NCBI RefSeq assembly: GCF_030649675.1
Contig: NZ_JAUTDR010000006.1
Span: 62,001-126,000 of the forward strand
DNA from: Haliea sp. E1-2-M8
GTDB lineage: Bacteria; Pseudomonadota; Gammaproteobacteria; Pseudomonadales; Halieaceae
DNA length: 64,000 nucleotides
Direction: 5' to 3'
Shown in pieces: positions 1-9,153 of the stretch. A program made the translations under genes and the position numbers. The notes below the pieces were generated by a model that was not told the origin of the DNA, ran no database searches, and worked only from the letters and a program-made list of their open reading frames with translations. Each line of letters starts with the position of its first letter. The stretch's first letter is position 1.

Positions 1-597
1 AAGCCCGCCCACCTGTATGAAAACGGCCTGCAGCGGCAGCGCTTCCTGCCGGCCATCGCCCTGCTGGAGCGCTATACGCGGGTGGTGAACGTGGACGCCG
101 GTATCGACTACCGCCTGCGCACCCTGGAGCAGGCCGAACTCTACCATTACCCGCTGGATGAAGACGCAGACCGCAGCCTGCAACAGAGCTTTGAGCGGTT
201 GGCGCCGCACCCGGGGCGGCCCGGCGAGAATCTTTTGATCAATGGTCGCGAGATTCGCTGCCGCAGCCTGGCGGACGATGTCGTCTGGTTCGATTTCGCC
301 GAGCTTTGCGGCGGGCCGCGCTCCCAGAATGACTATATTGAACTGGCCCGGGTTTTCCACGCGGTGGTGCTGTCGGGAGTGCCGGCTCTGGGGGCCGCCA
401 ATGACGATGCAGCCCGCCGCTTCGTCAATCTGGTGGACGAGTTCTACGATCGCAACGTAAAACTGGTGATGGCTGCAGACAGGCCCCTGTCCTCCCTGTA
501 TGATGGCCGCCGTTTGCAGTTCGAATTCCAGCGCACTGTATCCCGCTTGCAGGAAATGCAGTCCCACGAATATCTGGCCAGGGAGCACCGCCCCTGA
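1..597 (+). CDS. zapE: Cell division protein ZapE (AFG1-family ATPase), C-terminal part
   Basis: The open frame runs in from the left edge, so the start and the Walker motifs lie outside the window; about 198 of some 370 residues remain. The visible part carries AFG1/ZapE features: a stretch beginning VVNVDAGIDYRLR, a DVVWFDFAELCGGPRSQNDY block, and an FVNLVDEFYDRNVKLV segment ending in a MAADRPLSSLY motif. ZapE is a Z-ring-associated P-loop ATPase that acts under stress at division. It sits just upstream of rplM, as in many gammaproteobacteria. Identity is firm at family level. Confidence 0.9.
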   Translation, partial: KPAHLYENGLQRQRFLPAIALLERYTRVVNVDAGIDYRLRTLEQAELYHYPLDEDADRSLQQSFERLAPHPGRPGENLLINGREIRCRSLADDVVWFDFAELCGGPRSQNDYIELARVFHAVVLSGVPALGAANDDAARRFVNLVDEFYDRNVKLVMAADRPLSSLYDGRRLQFEFQRTVSRLQEMQSHEYLAREHRP

Positions 598-628
598 GTG
601 CCGCGTTCCGGCGCCGGGTGCCACAGCA

Positions 629-663
629 GCCCCGAAACCGGGGCGTTGGCGATGATTATTTTT
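629..663 (+). terminator. Possible weak terminator after zapE
   Basis: GCCCCG and CGGGGC form a 6-bp stem with a 4-nt loop at 629-644. A T-rich run follows only at 658-663, so the intrinsic terminator signal is weak. Confidence 0.35.
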
Positions 664-667
664 GAGC

Positions 668-696
668 TTGAAAAGCCGGGTGCGAAGCAGTAGTAT
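668..696 (+). promoter_or_regulatory. Sigma-70-type promoter of rplM-rpsI
   Basis: TTGAAA at 668-673 and TAGTAT at 691-696 are separated by exactly 17 nt and lie 40 nt upstream of the rplM start. The sequence match is moderate; the placement is good. Confidence 0.55.
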
Positions 697-737
697 TCGC
701 GCTCTCGAAATTGGAGCCCTCCAAGAGGCGTTTATTA

Positions 738-1166
738 ATGAAAACTTTTAGTGCCAAAGCCGAAGAAGTGACCCACGACTGGTTCGTGGTGGACGCTTCT
801 GACAAGACCCTGGGGCGCCTGGCCAGCGAAATTGCTCTCCGCCTGCGCGGCAAGCACAAGGCGGAATACACCCCGCACGTCGACACCGGCGATTACATTG
901 TGGTCATCAACGCCGAGAAAGTTCGGGTTACCGGTGCCAAGGCCACAGACAAGCTGTATTACCACCACACTGGCTTCATAGGCGGTATCAAATCGATTTC
1001 CTTCGAGAAATTGATCGACAAGGCGCCTGAGCGGGTGCTCCAGACCGCGGTCAAGGGCATGCTGCCCCGCAATCCGCTGGGCCGCGCCATGTTCAAAAAG
1101 TTGAAGGTGTATGCGGGTGCCGAGCATCCGCATACTGCGCAGCAGCCGCAAGCACTGAACATCTAA
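738..1166 (+). CDS. rplM: 50S ribosomal protein L13
   Basis: The 142-residue product starts [15 protein letters not shown] and continues with [20 protein letters not shown] and [10 protein letters not shown], all typical of L13; length equals the E. coli protein. An in-frame ATG at 711 would add nine residues with no family counterpart, while the ATG at 738 follows a GAGG at 724-727, so 738 is chosen. L13 is an early-assembling large-subunit protein. It is followed 13 nt later by rpsI, the usual two-gene operon, under the promoter at 668. Confidence 0.97.
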   Translation: MKTFSAKAEEVTHDWFVVDASDKTLGRLASEIALRLRGKHKAEYTPHVDTGDYIVVINAEKVRVTGAKATDKLYYHHTGFIGGIKSISFEKLIDKAPERVLQTAVKGMLPRNPLGRAMFKKLKVYAGAEHPHTAQQPQALNI

Positions 1167-1179
1167 CGGAAACTTCTCT

Positions 1180-1572
1180 ATGTCAGCAACCCAATACTAC
1201 GGTACCGGCCGCCGCAAGACCTCCACGGCGCGCGTGTTCATCCAGAACGGTGGTGGCAACATCACGGTCAACAAGCGCCCTCTCGACCAGTACTTCGGTC
1301 GTGAAGTCGCGCGTATGATCGTGCGTCAGCCCCTGGAACTGGTGGAGCTGGTCGACAAGTTCGACGTCAATGTCACGGTGGAAGGCGGTGGCAGCTTTGG
1401 CCAGGCCGGCGCTATCCGCCACGGTATTACCCGTGCGCTGATGGACTTCGATGAGTCGCTTCGCGGCACTCTGCGTCGCGCTGGCTACGTGACTCGTGAT
1501 GCCCGGGAAGTCGAGCGCAAGAAAGTGGGTCTGCGCAAGGCGCGCAAGCGTCCCCAGTACTCCAAGCGCTGA
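1180..1572 (+). CDS. rpsI: 30S ribosomal protein S9
   Basis: A 130-residue protein beginning [20 protein letters not shown] and ending in the basic tail [12 protein letters not shown], which in S9 reaches the P-site tRNA in the small subunit. Length and both ends match the family exactly. It is the second gene of the rplM operon and is followed by an intrinsic terminator. Confidence 0.98.
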   Translation: MSATQYYGTGRRKTSTARVFIQNGGGNITVNKRPLDQYFGREVARMIVRQPLELVELVDKFDVNVTVEGGGSFGQAGAIRHGITRALMDFDESLRGTLRRAGYVTRDAREVERKKVGLRKARKRPQYSKR

Positions 1573-1611
1573 TTGTCCGGTTGGCCCTCCGGGCCAGCTG
1601 CTGCGTCTCGA

Positions 1612-1648
1612 AAACGTCCGGTTTGGATTTCAGGCCGGGCGTTTTTTT
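1612..1648 (+). terminator. Rho-independent terminator of rplM-rpsI
   Basis: CGTCCGG and CCGGGCG pair (one G-U) around a short loop and are followed directly by TTTTTTT. It lies about 40 nt past the rpsI stop. Confidence 0.8.
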
Positions 1649-1703
1649 GTTTTTAGAAACAGGCACTTGCGCACGCTTCCCGGGTTCTCGGCAGGGCTTT
1701 ACC

Positions 1704-1732
1704 TTGTCATGGGCGGGCAAAGTCATTACTAT
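1704..1732 (+). promoter_or_regulatory. Candidate sigma-70 promoter of the bc1 operon
   Basis: TTGTCA (1704-1709) and TACTAT (1727-1732) are spaced by 17 nt, about 75 nt upstream of petA and after the rpsI terminator. Confidence 0.5.
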
Positions 1733-1808
1733 TTGCGGCATTTTTCGCGAAGTGGTACCTACGGTTTGTCAGCCCTGTGCGACCGGCCGGTAATCAGGAG
1801 AAAGAAGC

Positions 1809-2411
1809 ATGAGTAGCGATGGCGTGAATACCGGCAGGAGACGCTTCCTGACGGCCGCGACGAGCGTAGTTGGCGTCGCTGGCGCTGTAGGGATAGCGGT
1901 ACCCTTTGTCGGGTCATGGAACCCGTCGGCCAAGGCCAAGGCAGCCGGGGCGCCGGTGAAGGCGGACATCAGCAAACTGGAGCCCGGCCAGATGGTGGTG
2001 GTCGAGTGGCGCGGCAAGCCGGTCTATGTGGTTTATCGGACTGAGGACCAGCTCGCCGACCTCGACAAGCTGACCGATGAGCTGAAGGACCCGGATTCAT
2101 CAGAAGCCAAGCAGCCTGAGTACGTTGACGGCGCCGCTCGGGCCCGTCCTGTCCGCCCCGAGATCTTTGTCGCTGAGGGCCTGTGCACTCACCTGGGTTG
2201 TGCGCCCAAGTATCGCCCCGAAGTCGGCGCTGCGGATCTCGGTGGTGACGAGTGGCTGGGCGGGTTCTTCTGTCCCTGTCACGGTTCCAAGTTCGATCTT
2301 TCCGGGCGCGTCTACAACGGTGCCCCGGCATCAGCCAATCTGGTGATTCCGTCCTACTTTTACGAGAGCGAGAATGTCATGGTAATCGGCATGGACGCGG
2401 AGGCAGCCTGA
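1809..2411 (+). CDS. petA: Ubiquinol-cytochrome c reductase, Rieske iron-sulfur subunit
   Basis: A 200-residue protein with a Tat-type leader (RRRF at residues 10-13, then a hydrophobic segment to about 35) that also serves as membrane anchor. The Rieske cluster ligands are C126-T-H128 and C155-P-C157-H158, with C131 and C157 able to form the stabilising disulfide. It carries electrons from ubiquinol at the Qo site of cytochrome b to cytochrome c1. Its TGA overlaps the ATG of the next gene by 1 nt, so the bc1 subunits are translationally coupled. An AGGAG at 1796-1800 precedes the start. Confidence 0.97.
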   Translation: MSSDGVNTGRRRFLTAATSVVGVAGAVGIAVPFVGSWNPSAKAKAAGAPVKADISKLEPGQMVVVEWRGKPVYVVYRTEDQLADLDKLTDELKDPDSSEAKQPEYVDGAARARPVRPEIFVAEGLCTHLGCAPKYRPEVGAADLGGDEWLGGFFCPCHGSKFDLSGRVYNGAPASANLVIPSYFYESENVMVIGMDAEAA

Positions 2412-4450
2412 TGAACAATATGCTTGTTGGATTGCGAGACTGGGTAGACGAGCGTCTGCCTATCGTGCGCGCCTGGAACACCCACATGGGCCAGTACTAC
2501 GCGCCCAAGAACTTCAACCTCTGGTACTACTTCGGCGTGCTCTCCCTGCTGGTCCTGGTCAACCAGTTGCTGACCGGCATCTGGCTGACCATGAACTACA
2601 CTCCCAGCGCCGAGGAGGCCTTCGCCTCCGTCGAGTACATCATGCGCGATGTCGATTACGGCTGGATGCTGCGCTACATGCACTCCACCGGTGCCTCTGC
2701 ATTCTTTGTGGTGGTCTATCTGCACATGTTCCGCGCCCTGATCTACGGTTCCTACAAGAAACCGCGCGAGCTGATCTGGATTTTCGGCATGCTGATCTTC
2801 GTGGTGCTGATGGCGGAAGCCTTTGTGGGCTACGTGCTGCCCTGGGGCCAGATGTCCTACTGGGGCGCACAGGTCATTATCTCCCTGTTTGGCGCCATTC
2901 CGGTAGTCGGTGAGGATCTGGTGACCTGGATCCGCGGTGATTACCTGATTTCCGGGGTCACCCTGAACCGCTTCTTCGCCCTGCATGTCGTTGCCCTGCC
3001 CATCGTGTTGCTGGCACTGGTGGTCTTGCACCTGCTCGCGCTGCACGAAGTGGGCTCCAACAACCCCGACGGCGTCGAGATCAAAAAGAAAAAGGGCCCC
3101 GACGGCATCCCGCTGGATGGCGTGGCGTTCCACCCCTACTACACGGTGCATGACCTGCAGGCGATAGGCGTATTCCTGTTCATTTTCTGCGCAGTGATGT
3201 TCTTCATGCCGGAAATGGGCGGGTATTTCCTCGAGTACGCCAACTTCGAGGAGGCCAATCCGCTGAAGACCCCGAATCACATTGCCCCGGTGTGGTACTT
3301 CACTCCGTTCTACTCTGTCCTGCGCGCGGTGCCGGACAAGTTCTGGGGCTTCATCGCCTTTGCCGCCTCGGTGGCGATTCCGTTCCTGCTGCCCTGGCTG
3401 GACCGCAACCCGGTCAAGTCATGGCGCTATCGCGGCAACCTGAACAAGATCATGCTGATTTTGTTTGTCGCCTCCTTCCTGATACTCGGCGTGCTGGGTG
3501 TCAAGGCGCCGACCCCGGAGCGGACCTTCCTGGCCCAGGTCTGCTCGGTGTTCTACTTTGCCTTCTTCCTGCTGATGCCGATCTGGTCGACGCTGGACAA
3601 GACCAAGCCCGTGCCTGAGCGGGTGACCATGGATGGCGGTATAGGCGTCTGGGGCAGTCTGGCTGGCCTGGCGCTGATTCTGGCGCTGACCATCCTGCCG
3701 CTGAAAGCGGTGGGTGCCACCGGTGAGTATGACTGCGGGTCGATTCCCTGCGACGAGATCAGCGTCGACCCGGCGGACAAGCCCTCGCTGCAGAATGGCG
3801 CCAAGCTGTACATGAACTACTGCATGGCTTGCCACTCGATGAAGTTCTCGCGCTACAATCGCGTGGCGGCCGACCTCGACATTCCGGAAGACCTGTTCGC
3901 GGATAACCTGATTTTCGACCCGGAGGTACGCATCGGGTCGCTGATGAATAACGCCATGGATGATGCGCTGTCCAAGGTCTGGTTCGGTGTTACCCCGCCG
4001 GACCTGACGCTGGTGGCCCGGGCCCGCCAGTCCGACTGGCTGTATACCTATCTGCGCACCTTCTACCGCGACGACAGTCGCCCCTACGGAGTCAACAACA
4101 AGGTGTTCAAGGACGTGGGTATGCCCCATGTTCTGCTGGAGCTGCAGGGCCTGCAGGAGTGCGCCATGGGTCCGGTGAAGGCGGACAACGGTGGGGTCAA
4201 GCGCGACCCGCTGACCGGCGACGCCATGCTGGAAGAGCCCTGTGGCCAGCTTACCCTGGCCAGCGAAGGAACCATGACGCCGGAAGAGTTTGACGGCGCG
4301 ATGTACGATCTGGTCAACTTTCTCGCCTACACTGCGGAGCCGATGGCGGCCGAGCGCAAGCGTATCGGCATTTACGCGCTGTTGTTTATCGCCCTGTTCT
4401 TTATCTTTGCCTGGCTGCTGAACCGCGAGTACTGGAAAGATATACACTGA
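2411..4450 (+). CDS. petBC (fbcH-like): Fused cytochrome b / cytochrome c1 of the bc1 complex
   Basis: One uninterrupted frame of 679 residues encodes both cytochromes. Residues 1 to about 405 are cytochrome b: eight membrane segments, the heme-ligand histidine helices (for example [11 protein letters not shown]), and a Qo-loop motif PVWY in place of PEWY. Residues 407 to about 436 form a further hydrophobic segment ending [12 protein letters not shown]. The rest is cytochrome c1, with heme motif C471-M-A-C474-H475, a [11 protein letters not shown] methionine segment and a C-terminal anchor. In most gammaproteobacteria these are two genes; a polyprotein cleaved after export is known from the rhizobial fbcH gene. 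The ninth segment would place the c1 domain in the periplasm and could act as an internal signal peptide; cleavage is inferred. The start overlaps the petA stop. Confidence 0.93.
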   Translation: MNNMLVGLRDWVDERLPIVRAWNTHMGQYYAPKNFNLWYYFGVLSLLVLVNQLLTGIWLTMNYTPSAEEAFASVEYIMRDVDYGWMLRYMHSTGASAFFVVVYLHMFRALIYGSYKKPRELIWIFGMLIFVVLMAEAFVGYVLPWGQMSYWGAQVIISLFGAIPVVGEDLVTWIRGDYLISGVTLNRFFALHVVALPIVLLALVVLHLLALHEVGSNNPDGVEIKKKKGPDGIPLDGVAFHPYYTVHDLQAIGVFLFIFCAVMFFMPEMGGYFLEYANFEEANPLKTPNHIAPVWYFTPFYSVLRAVPDKFWGFIAFAASVAIPFLLPWLDRNPVKSWRYRGNLNKIMLILFVASFLILGVLGVKAPTPERTFLAQVCSVFYFAFFLLMPIWSTLDKTKPVPERVTMDGGIGVWGSLAGLALILALTILPLKAVGATGEYDCGSIPCDEISVDPADKPSLQNGAKLYMNYCMACHSMKFSRYNRVAADLDIPEDLFADNLIFDPEVRIGSLMNNAMDDALSKVWFGVTPPDLTLVARARQSDWLYTYLRTFYRDDSRPYGVNNKVFKDVGMPHVLLELQGLQECAMGPVKADNGGVKRDPLTGDAMLEEPCGQLTLASEGTMTPEEFDGAMYDLVNFLAYTAEPMAAERKRIGIYALLFIALFFIFAWLLNREYWKDIH

Positions 4451-4505
4451 TTCCCCCCGGGCCGTGGCCGCGAGGTCATGGCCCCTCACTGTTCTGGACT
4501 GCACT

Positions 4506-5162
4506 ATGAAACGAGTTGATGAAAACGCAATGGGAGCCGTCGCGAAGCGGTCTTCCATGACTTTCTTTTCCGACAGCACCAGCCAGTACAGTCACCGGGT
4601 CCGCATCGTACTCGCGGAAAAGGGGGTGACCGTGGACATGATCGAATCCGACAGTGCGCACCCGCCGGCGGAACTGGCTGACCTGAACCCCTACAATTCC
4701 CTGCCTACCCTGGTAGACCGGGATCTGGTGCTCTATGAATCCAAGGTGATGATGGAGTATCTGGATGAGCGCTTCCCGCACCCGCCGCTGCTGCCAGTAT
4801 ATCCAGTGGCACGAGCCGAAAGCCGCCTGTATATCTACCGGATAGAAAAGGACTGGTGTTCCCTGGTGGACTCCATCCTCCACTCCCGCAGCGACAATGT
4901 GGTCAGCAAGGCTATCAAGGAATTGCGCGAGGGCATTCTCGGCATAGCGCCTATCTTCGCCGAGAAGCCGTTCTTCATGAGCGAAGAATTTACCCTGGTG
5001 GACTGCTGCCTCGCCCCCGTGCTCTGGCGCTTGCCATCACTGGGCATCGATATTCGGCCCGGCAAGCAGTCCAAGCCGCTGCTGGCTTACATGGATTCCC
5101 TGTTCAACCGGGAATCTTTCCAGGAAAGCCTGTCCGAGCAAGAGCGCGAGATGCGCTTGTAG
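4506..5162 (+). CDS. sspA: Stringent starvation protein A (GST-fold RNA polymerase-associated factor)
   Basis: The protein follows E. coli SspA closely: [20 protein letters not shown], then [47 protein letters not shown], and the ending EREMRL. It has a glutathione S-transferase fold without GST activity and binds RNA polymerase in stationary phase and stress. The start may be the ATG at 4506 (218 residues) or at 4530 (210 residues); MGAVAKRS from 4530 aligns better with the E. coli N-terminus. It lies 55 nt after the bc1 genes and 15 nt before sspB, the conserved order. Confidence 0.95.
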   Translation: MKRVDENAMGAVAKRSSMTFFSDSTSQYSHRVRIVLAEKGVTVDMIESDSAHPPAELADLNPYNSLPTLVDRDLVLYESKVMMEYLDERFPHPPLLPVYPVARAESRLYIYRIEKDWCSLVDSILHSRSDNVVSKAIKELREGILGIAPIFAEKPFFMSEEFTLVDCCLAPVLWRLPSLGIDIRPGKQSKPLLAYMDSLFNRESFQESLSEQEREMRL

Positions 5163-5177
5163 CGCGTTGCCCTGCCC

Positions 5178-5597
5178 ATGAAGACCACCTCCAGCATGTC
5201 CGCCAGTCGCCCGTATATCATGCGGGCGCTCTATGAGTGGATCGTCGACAACGACTGTACGCCCTACCTGCTGGTGGACGCCGCGCGGCCGGGTGTCGAA
5301 GTCCCCACCCAGTATGTCAAGGATGGCCAGATCGTGCTGAATGTCAGTCCGAGTGCGGTAATCGATCTGCTGATCGGGAACGAGTGGGTGAGCTTCAATG
5401 GCCGTTTCGGCGGAGCCCCGACGGATATTCTGGTCCCGGTAACGGCGATCATCGGGATCTACGCCCGTGAGAACGGGCAGGGGATGGTATTCGAACCCGA
5501 GGAGTCGCCGGAGAGCCCGGACGATCCCCCCGGGGGCGATAACGGCCCGACCGCGGGCAAGCCCGAGGCCAGGCCGGCGCTGAAGATCGTCAAATAG
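5178..5597 (+). CDS. sspB: ClpXP specificity-enhancing factor SspB
   Basis: A 139-residue protein whose first 100 residues form the SspB substrate-binding fold (RPYIMRALYEWIVDND, TPYLLVD, QIVLNVSPSAVIDL, ISFNGRFGG-like WVSFNGRFGG). The acidic, proline-rich middle is a flexible linker and the final ALKIVK is the XB peptide that docks on the ClpX zinc domain. SspB delivers ssrA-tagged and other substrates to ClpXP. It is paired with sspA as usual. Confidence 0.95.
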   Translation: MKTTSSMSASRPYIMRALYEWIVDNDCTPYLLVDAARPGVEVPTQYVKDGQIVLNVSPSAVIDLLIGNEWVSFNGRFGGAPTDILVPVTAIIGIYARENGQGMVFEPEESPESPDDPPGGDNGPTAGKPEARPALKIVK

Positions 5598-5621
5598 CGC
5601 TGTGCCGCATGTCCCGCCCGC

Positions 5622-6194
5622 TCAGGGCAGATTTTCAAACAGCTGTACTACGCGAGCCACACCGGTAACGGAAGCGGCCACATCGGCAATCCGGCGAGCT
5701 TCCGCCTCTGACACCAGCCCCATCAGGTAGACCACGCTGTTCTCGGTCACGACCTTGGTGCGCCTTCCGGGAGTGTCGAAGTTGGCGAGCAGCCAGGATT
5801 TGATCTTGGTGGTAATCCAGCCGTCGCGGGTGCGAGTCAGGGCACTCGTGGCCGGTCCGATCTCCAGCTCGTTGTAGATCCGGCGAACACCCTGGATCTT
5901 GCGCAGCTCCTCCGCTGCCAAGGTCTTGAGCCGCTCGTTGTCCACTTGCCCCGCCAGCAGCACGAAGCCGTTGTAGCTTACCGCGATCACATGGGCCTCA
6001 TCGAAGCCCGGGTCCGCAGCGTTGATGTTGACGATTGCCTTGATTTCGATGCTCTCATCTTCCAACTGCTGGGCAATGGTGCGGCGGCTGGGATCTTCTT
6101 CAATGGGATCGGCTTCGACCGAGGCAAGCATGCTGCCACAGCCGCTGGCAAAGACACTGCCGAGGAGGATGATAAAGGGCGCGATCAGTTTCAT
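5622..6194 (-). CDS. dolP: Outer-membrane lipoprotein with two BON domains (DolP/YraP)
   Basis: A 190-residue lipoprotein: a hydrophobic leader with lipobox ending FASGC, so the lipidated residue is C19, then two BON domains at about 45-115 and 120-190 with repeated hydrophobic GxV patterns (NGFVLLAGQVDNERLK; NSVVYLMGLVSEAEAR). DolP supports outer-membrane integrity and links to BAM function and cell-wall remodelling at the division site. It is last in a minus-strand run lpoA-yraN-diaA-dolP and overlaps diaA by 4 nt, the arrangement seen in E. coli. Confidence 0.93.
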   Translation of the reverse strand: MKLIAPFIILLGSVFASGCGSMLASVEADPIEEDPSRRTIAQQLEDESIEIKAIVNINAADPGFDEAHVIAVSYNGFVLLAGQVDNERLKTLAAEELRKIQGVRRIYNELEIGPATSALTRTRDGWITTKIKSWLLANFDTPGRRTKVVTENSVVYLMGLVSEAEARRIADVAASVTGVARVVQLFENLP

Positions 6195-6799
6195 GATGAG
6201 CTTCCGTTGTGGTTTCCAAACAGGTTGTGGTCAAGCAACTCGCACAGCAGGTGAATGACCATGGTGTGTAACTCTGTAACCCTGGGGCGCCGTTCTGCGC
6301 TGCAATTGATGGCAACGTCATCACCCCGCAGAAGCTCCGCCAGGGCGGGATCCGCGGTGTTGGACAGTGCCACCACCACCATGTTCCGGTCGTGGGCGGC
6401 CTGGGCGGCGCGCAGCACACTGCCGGGGACGGTGCCGCTGCTGATGCAGACCAGGGTGTCGCCGGGCTGGCCCAGCGCGCGCACCTGGCGGGCATAGATG
6501 TCGTTGAAGCCCTGCTGGCTGGCGATGCCGGTGACGCTGCTGCTGTCGCCTGCGAGCGCCATTGCCGGCAGCGCGGGGCGGTCCTGTTCAAAGCAGCCCA
6601 GCAGGGTGCCGGTCAGCAGCTGGCTCAAGCTGGCGTCGGCGCCGTTGCCACAGGCCATGATCTTGCCGTCGGCCAGCAAGGTCGTCGTCATCCGCCCGGC
6701 GGCCTGCTGGATGGGGACGGCGAGATCGTCCACCGCCATGGCGACCGTGCTGATGACCTCTTGGAAATTTTCGGCGATAAGCTGGTAGTCGTCATCCAT
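6191..6799 (-). CDS. diaA: DnaA initiator-associating protein DiaA (SIS domain)
   Basis: A 202-residue SIS-domain protein of the GmhA/DiaA type: CGNGADASLSQ phosphosugar-binding-like loop, GDTLVCISSGTVPGSVL, and a C-terminal ELHTMVIHLLCELLD helix. DiaA forms tetramers that bind DnaA and help load it at oriC. Context (between yraN and dolP) favours DiaA over the LPS heptose isomerase GmhA, which has the same fold. The genes overlap by 4 nt at the dolP end. Confidence 0.9.
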   Translation of the reverse strand: MDDDYQLIAENFQEVISTVAMAVDDLAVPIQQAAGRMTTTLLADGKIMACGNGADASLSQLLTGTLLGCFEQDRPALPAMALAGDSSSVTGIASQQGFNDIYARQVRALGQPGDTLVCISSGTVPGSVLRAAQAAHDRNMVVVALSNTADPALAELLRGDDVAINCSAERRPRVTELHTMVIHLLCELLDHNLFGNHNGSSS

Positions 6800-6822
6800 G
6801 GGCCGGGTCCGGGGTGGGCGTG

Positions 6823-7191
6823 TCAGGCGGTAAAGGCACTGCGAATCCAGCGTAGCTCTGCATCCTCGCCGGATTGTCGCGGGTCGAAGGCGATGACGTC
6901 AAATCTGCAGGCGAAATTTTGTTGCTTGCCGGCGCTGCGCAGGTATAGCGCTGCTGCGCGCAGCAGCTTCTGCTGCTTGCGCCGGTCCACGGAGGCCGCG
7001 GCTGAAGCGAAGCGACGATTGCTGCGCGCGCGTACCTCAATAAAAACCAGCTGGCCGTGGTCCTCGGCAATGATGTCGACCTCACCCACCTTGCAGCGGT
7101 AGTTGCGCTGCAGAATCCGCCAGCCCCGCGCCTGCACCCACTCCGCCGCCCGCTCCTCGAAACTGTAGCCCTGTGCCAGCATGGGTAACAT
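6823..7191 (-). CDS. yraN: YraN family (UPF0102) nuclease-fold protein
   Basis: A 122-residue protein with the UPF0102 signature: GYSFEERAAEWVQARGWRIL, then GEVDIIAEDHGQLVFIEVRAR, which contains the E, D and ExK/R positions of the restriction-endonuclease-like fold, and a basic helix DRRKQQKLLRAAALYL. Biochemical role is not established in the family. It sits between lpoA and diaA, as in most gammaproteobacteria. The start is ATG at 7191; a second ATG nine nucleotides inside is possible. Confidence 0.9.
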   Translation of the reverse strand: MLPMLAQGYSFEERAAEWVQARGWRILQRNYRCKVGEVDIIAEDHGQLVFIEVRARSNRRFASAAASVDRRKQQKLLRAAALYLRSAGKQQNFACRFDVIAFDPRQSGEDAELRWIRSAFTA

Positions 7192-7214
7192 CCCCCGAAA
7201 ACCTGCAGTCTAAA

Positions 7215-9026
7215 TCAGGGGCGGGTCAGTTCGCTGCCATCAAATGTGGCCAGTTCCGGCTCGCGAAGAATACGCAGGCCGGGATCCAGCCGCAGCAGGC
7301 CGGTGCTGCCACGGATCAGGGTATCGGCGCCGCCCTGCAACTGGGCGAAGCGCGCCTGCAACAGCCAGGCGTCGGCGCCGAGGGCGTTGAGCCGGGAAAA
7401 ATCGTCACTGCCGGTGCCGCCTGCGGCGATGGCAACCCGCAGCGACGGATTGCTCCCCAGCAGCCAGGGCAGCTCCACCAGGCGGGCGCCACTGAGGTCC
7501 CGGTTGCGCGGGTCGGGGAGGCCGCCGTAAATGCTCGAGGTGGCATAGACGGGCAGGGTGCCGGCATAGTGGAAGGCCAGCAGGGGTTTCAGGGAGCGCG
7601 CCTCGGCAGGGGTGCCGGCCAGCAGGAACACGACATCGATATCCTGGCGGCGGCGCGCGGTGAATTCGATATTGGCCGCCAGCATGCTGCGAATGTCTCG
7701 CGCCCGCTGCTCACTGGCGCCGAGATTGAGCGCATGCTTGATCTGGTCGGAATAGGCCTCCGGGGAGCTGTAGCTTGCCGTGGTAGCGATGCTGCCACCC
7801 AGTGCCTGCCAGCGTTGCCGCAGCACCTCTTCCAGGCGGGCGCCGCGGGCACCGGCGGGACGCAGCACCAGCGCCCGACGCGCGCCCTGGCCAAAGGCCA
7901 GTTCGGCTATGCGCGCAGCGTCATCTTCCGGGGCCAGCGACAGTTGCACCAGTGCGCTGACATCCTGTTTGACCGGCTGGTCAATGCGGTTCAGCGCCAG
8001 CACCGGCACCGGTCGCTGGTTCAGCTGGCCCAGCTCGGTAACCCCCTCCTTGCTCAGGGGGCCGATTACCAGGTCCGCGCGGTTGGCTACTGCGTGCTGG
8101 TAAGCGGCGACCGCGGAGGGAAACTCGTCGGTGTCCACAAACGCCACCTCGTGGCTGGCGCCCCCCCGGGCGCGGGCCGCGTAATGATGCGCCAGGTAGC
8201 CGTCCCGCACTGCCCTGGCCGCGGGTTCCAGAGGACCGCCGAAAGGCAGCAGCAGCGCTACCTTCTGCAAGGGCTGCAGCGCCTCCGCGAGGAACTCCAG
8301 TCCCCCGGGCAGCGGCGCGGCTGCTGCGTGTTCGGGGTGTTCCCGGCGCCACTGCTGCAGGCCTGTCTGCAACTCCGCGACGCTGCCCGCGGTGGCGTTG
8401 AGCAGGGCCAACTGCAGCCACCCCCGCCAGTCCGGTGCGTCCGCCTGGTTCAGGGCTGCCGCAAGGTCGGCTTCCCGGAGCCGGTTCAGGTCCCGCCAGA
8501 TCTCGCGCTGCAGAATGGTGTCGCCCGCGCCCTGGCCGAGCTGGCGCACTCCGATCCGGGCACTCTCCAGCCAGCGCCCCGCGGACGCCGCAATCTGGCG
8601 GGCAAAGTCATCCCGCTGCAACAGCAGCGCTCTTGCGACCTCTGCGTCGGGAATGCCCTGCAACAGGCGCTCAACCCGGGCTAAGTCTCCGCGCAGGAAC
8701 GCTGCCCGGGCCAACAGATAGTCCCGGCGCCCGGTCTCGTTGGCATTCAAGGGCGGTTCCAGCGCAGCCAGAGTCTGCTCCGCCTGCATCCAGTCAAAGC
8801 CGGCGAGGGCAGACCGGGCCGAGGAGAATACTGCATCCCAGCGGCTGCTGGGCATCTGCGGCGGTTCGACCGCCACAGGCTCGGCGGCTACCTCGGGTGC
8901 CACAGCGGGCTCCTGTTCCGGCACCGGTGCCGGTGGTGCTCCGGCACAGCCTGCCAGCAGTGCCAGGATCAGAGCCGGCCAAAGCCTGTCTGCGGTGCGT
9001 ATGCGCTTGGTGATCAACGAGGTCAT
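7215..9026 (-). CDS. lpoA: Penicillin-binding protein activator LpoA (outer-membrane lipoprotein)
   Basis: Starting at the ATG at 9026 the product is 603 residues with a lipoprotein signal ending LLAGC (lipidated C27). An alanine/proline/glutamate-rich linker follows, then a TPR-like helical region to about 250 and a C-terminal domain of the periplasmic-binding-protein fold (KVALLLPFGGPLEPAARAV; DLVIGPLSKEGVTELGQL; VFLLAGTPAEARSLKPLLAF). LpoA reaches through the periplasm to activate PBP1A. A longer frame starting at 9194 would lack a signal peptide and overlap rsmI, so the later ATG is preferred. Divergent from rsmI. Confidence 0.93.
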   Translation of the reverse strand: MTSLITKRIRTADRLWPALILALLAGCAGAPPAPVPEQEPAVAPEVAAEPVAVEPPQMPSSRWDAVFSSARSALAGFDWMQAEQTLAALEPPLNANETGRRDYLLARAAFLRGDLARVERLLQGIPDAEVARALLLQRDDFARQIAASAGRWLESARIGVRQLGQGAGDTILQREIWRDLNRLREADLAAALNQADAPDWRGWLQLALLNATAGSVAELQTGLQQWRREHPEHAAAAPLPGGLEFLAEALQPLQKVALLLPFGGPLEPAARAVRDGYLAHHYAARARGGASHEVAFVDTDEFPSAVAAYQHAVANRADLVIGPLSKEGVTELGQLNQRPVPVLALNRIDQPVKQDVSALVQLSLAPEDDAARIAELAFGQGARRALVLRPAGARGARLEEVLRQRWQALGGSIATTASYSSPEAYSDQIKHALNLGASEQRARDIRSMLAANIEFTARRRQDIDVVFLLAGTPAEARSLKPLLAFHYAGTLPVYATSSIYGGLPDPRNRDLSGARLVELPWLLGSNPSLRVAIAAGGTGSDDFSRLNALGADAWLLQARFAQLQGGADTLIRGSTGLLRLDPGLRILREPELATFDGSELTRP

Positions 9027-9153
9027 GGTATCCTTCCGGACCGGGTGAGGCGGCGCCTGCCGACTGCACAGAAACCAACAGGCAGACATTATAAGGCCAG
9101 GGCTACTGCCCTGACCCAGAATGTGTCGATATTCAGGAGGCAGGGTACTAGCA

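Noticed and set aside
2252-2410. N-terminal extension of the cytochrome b/c1 frame
   Set aside because: It lies within petA in another frame, and cytochrome b proteins begin near the ATG at 2411, which overlaps the petA stop.
7173-8684. 503-codon open frame opposite lpoA
   Set aside because: Antisense shadow in high-GC DNA; repetitive Gln/Gly/Ala composition without motifs.
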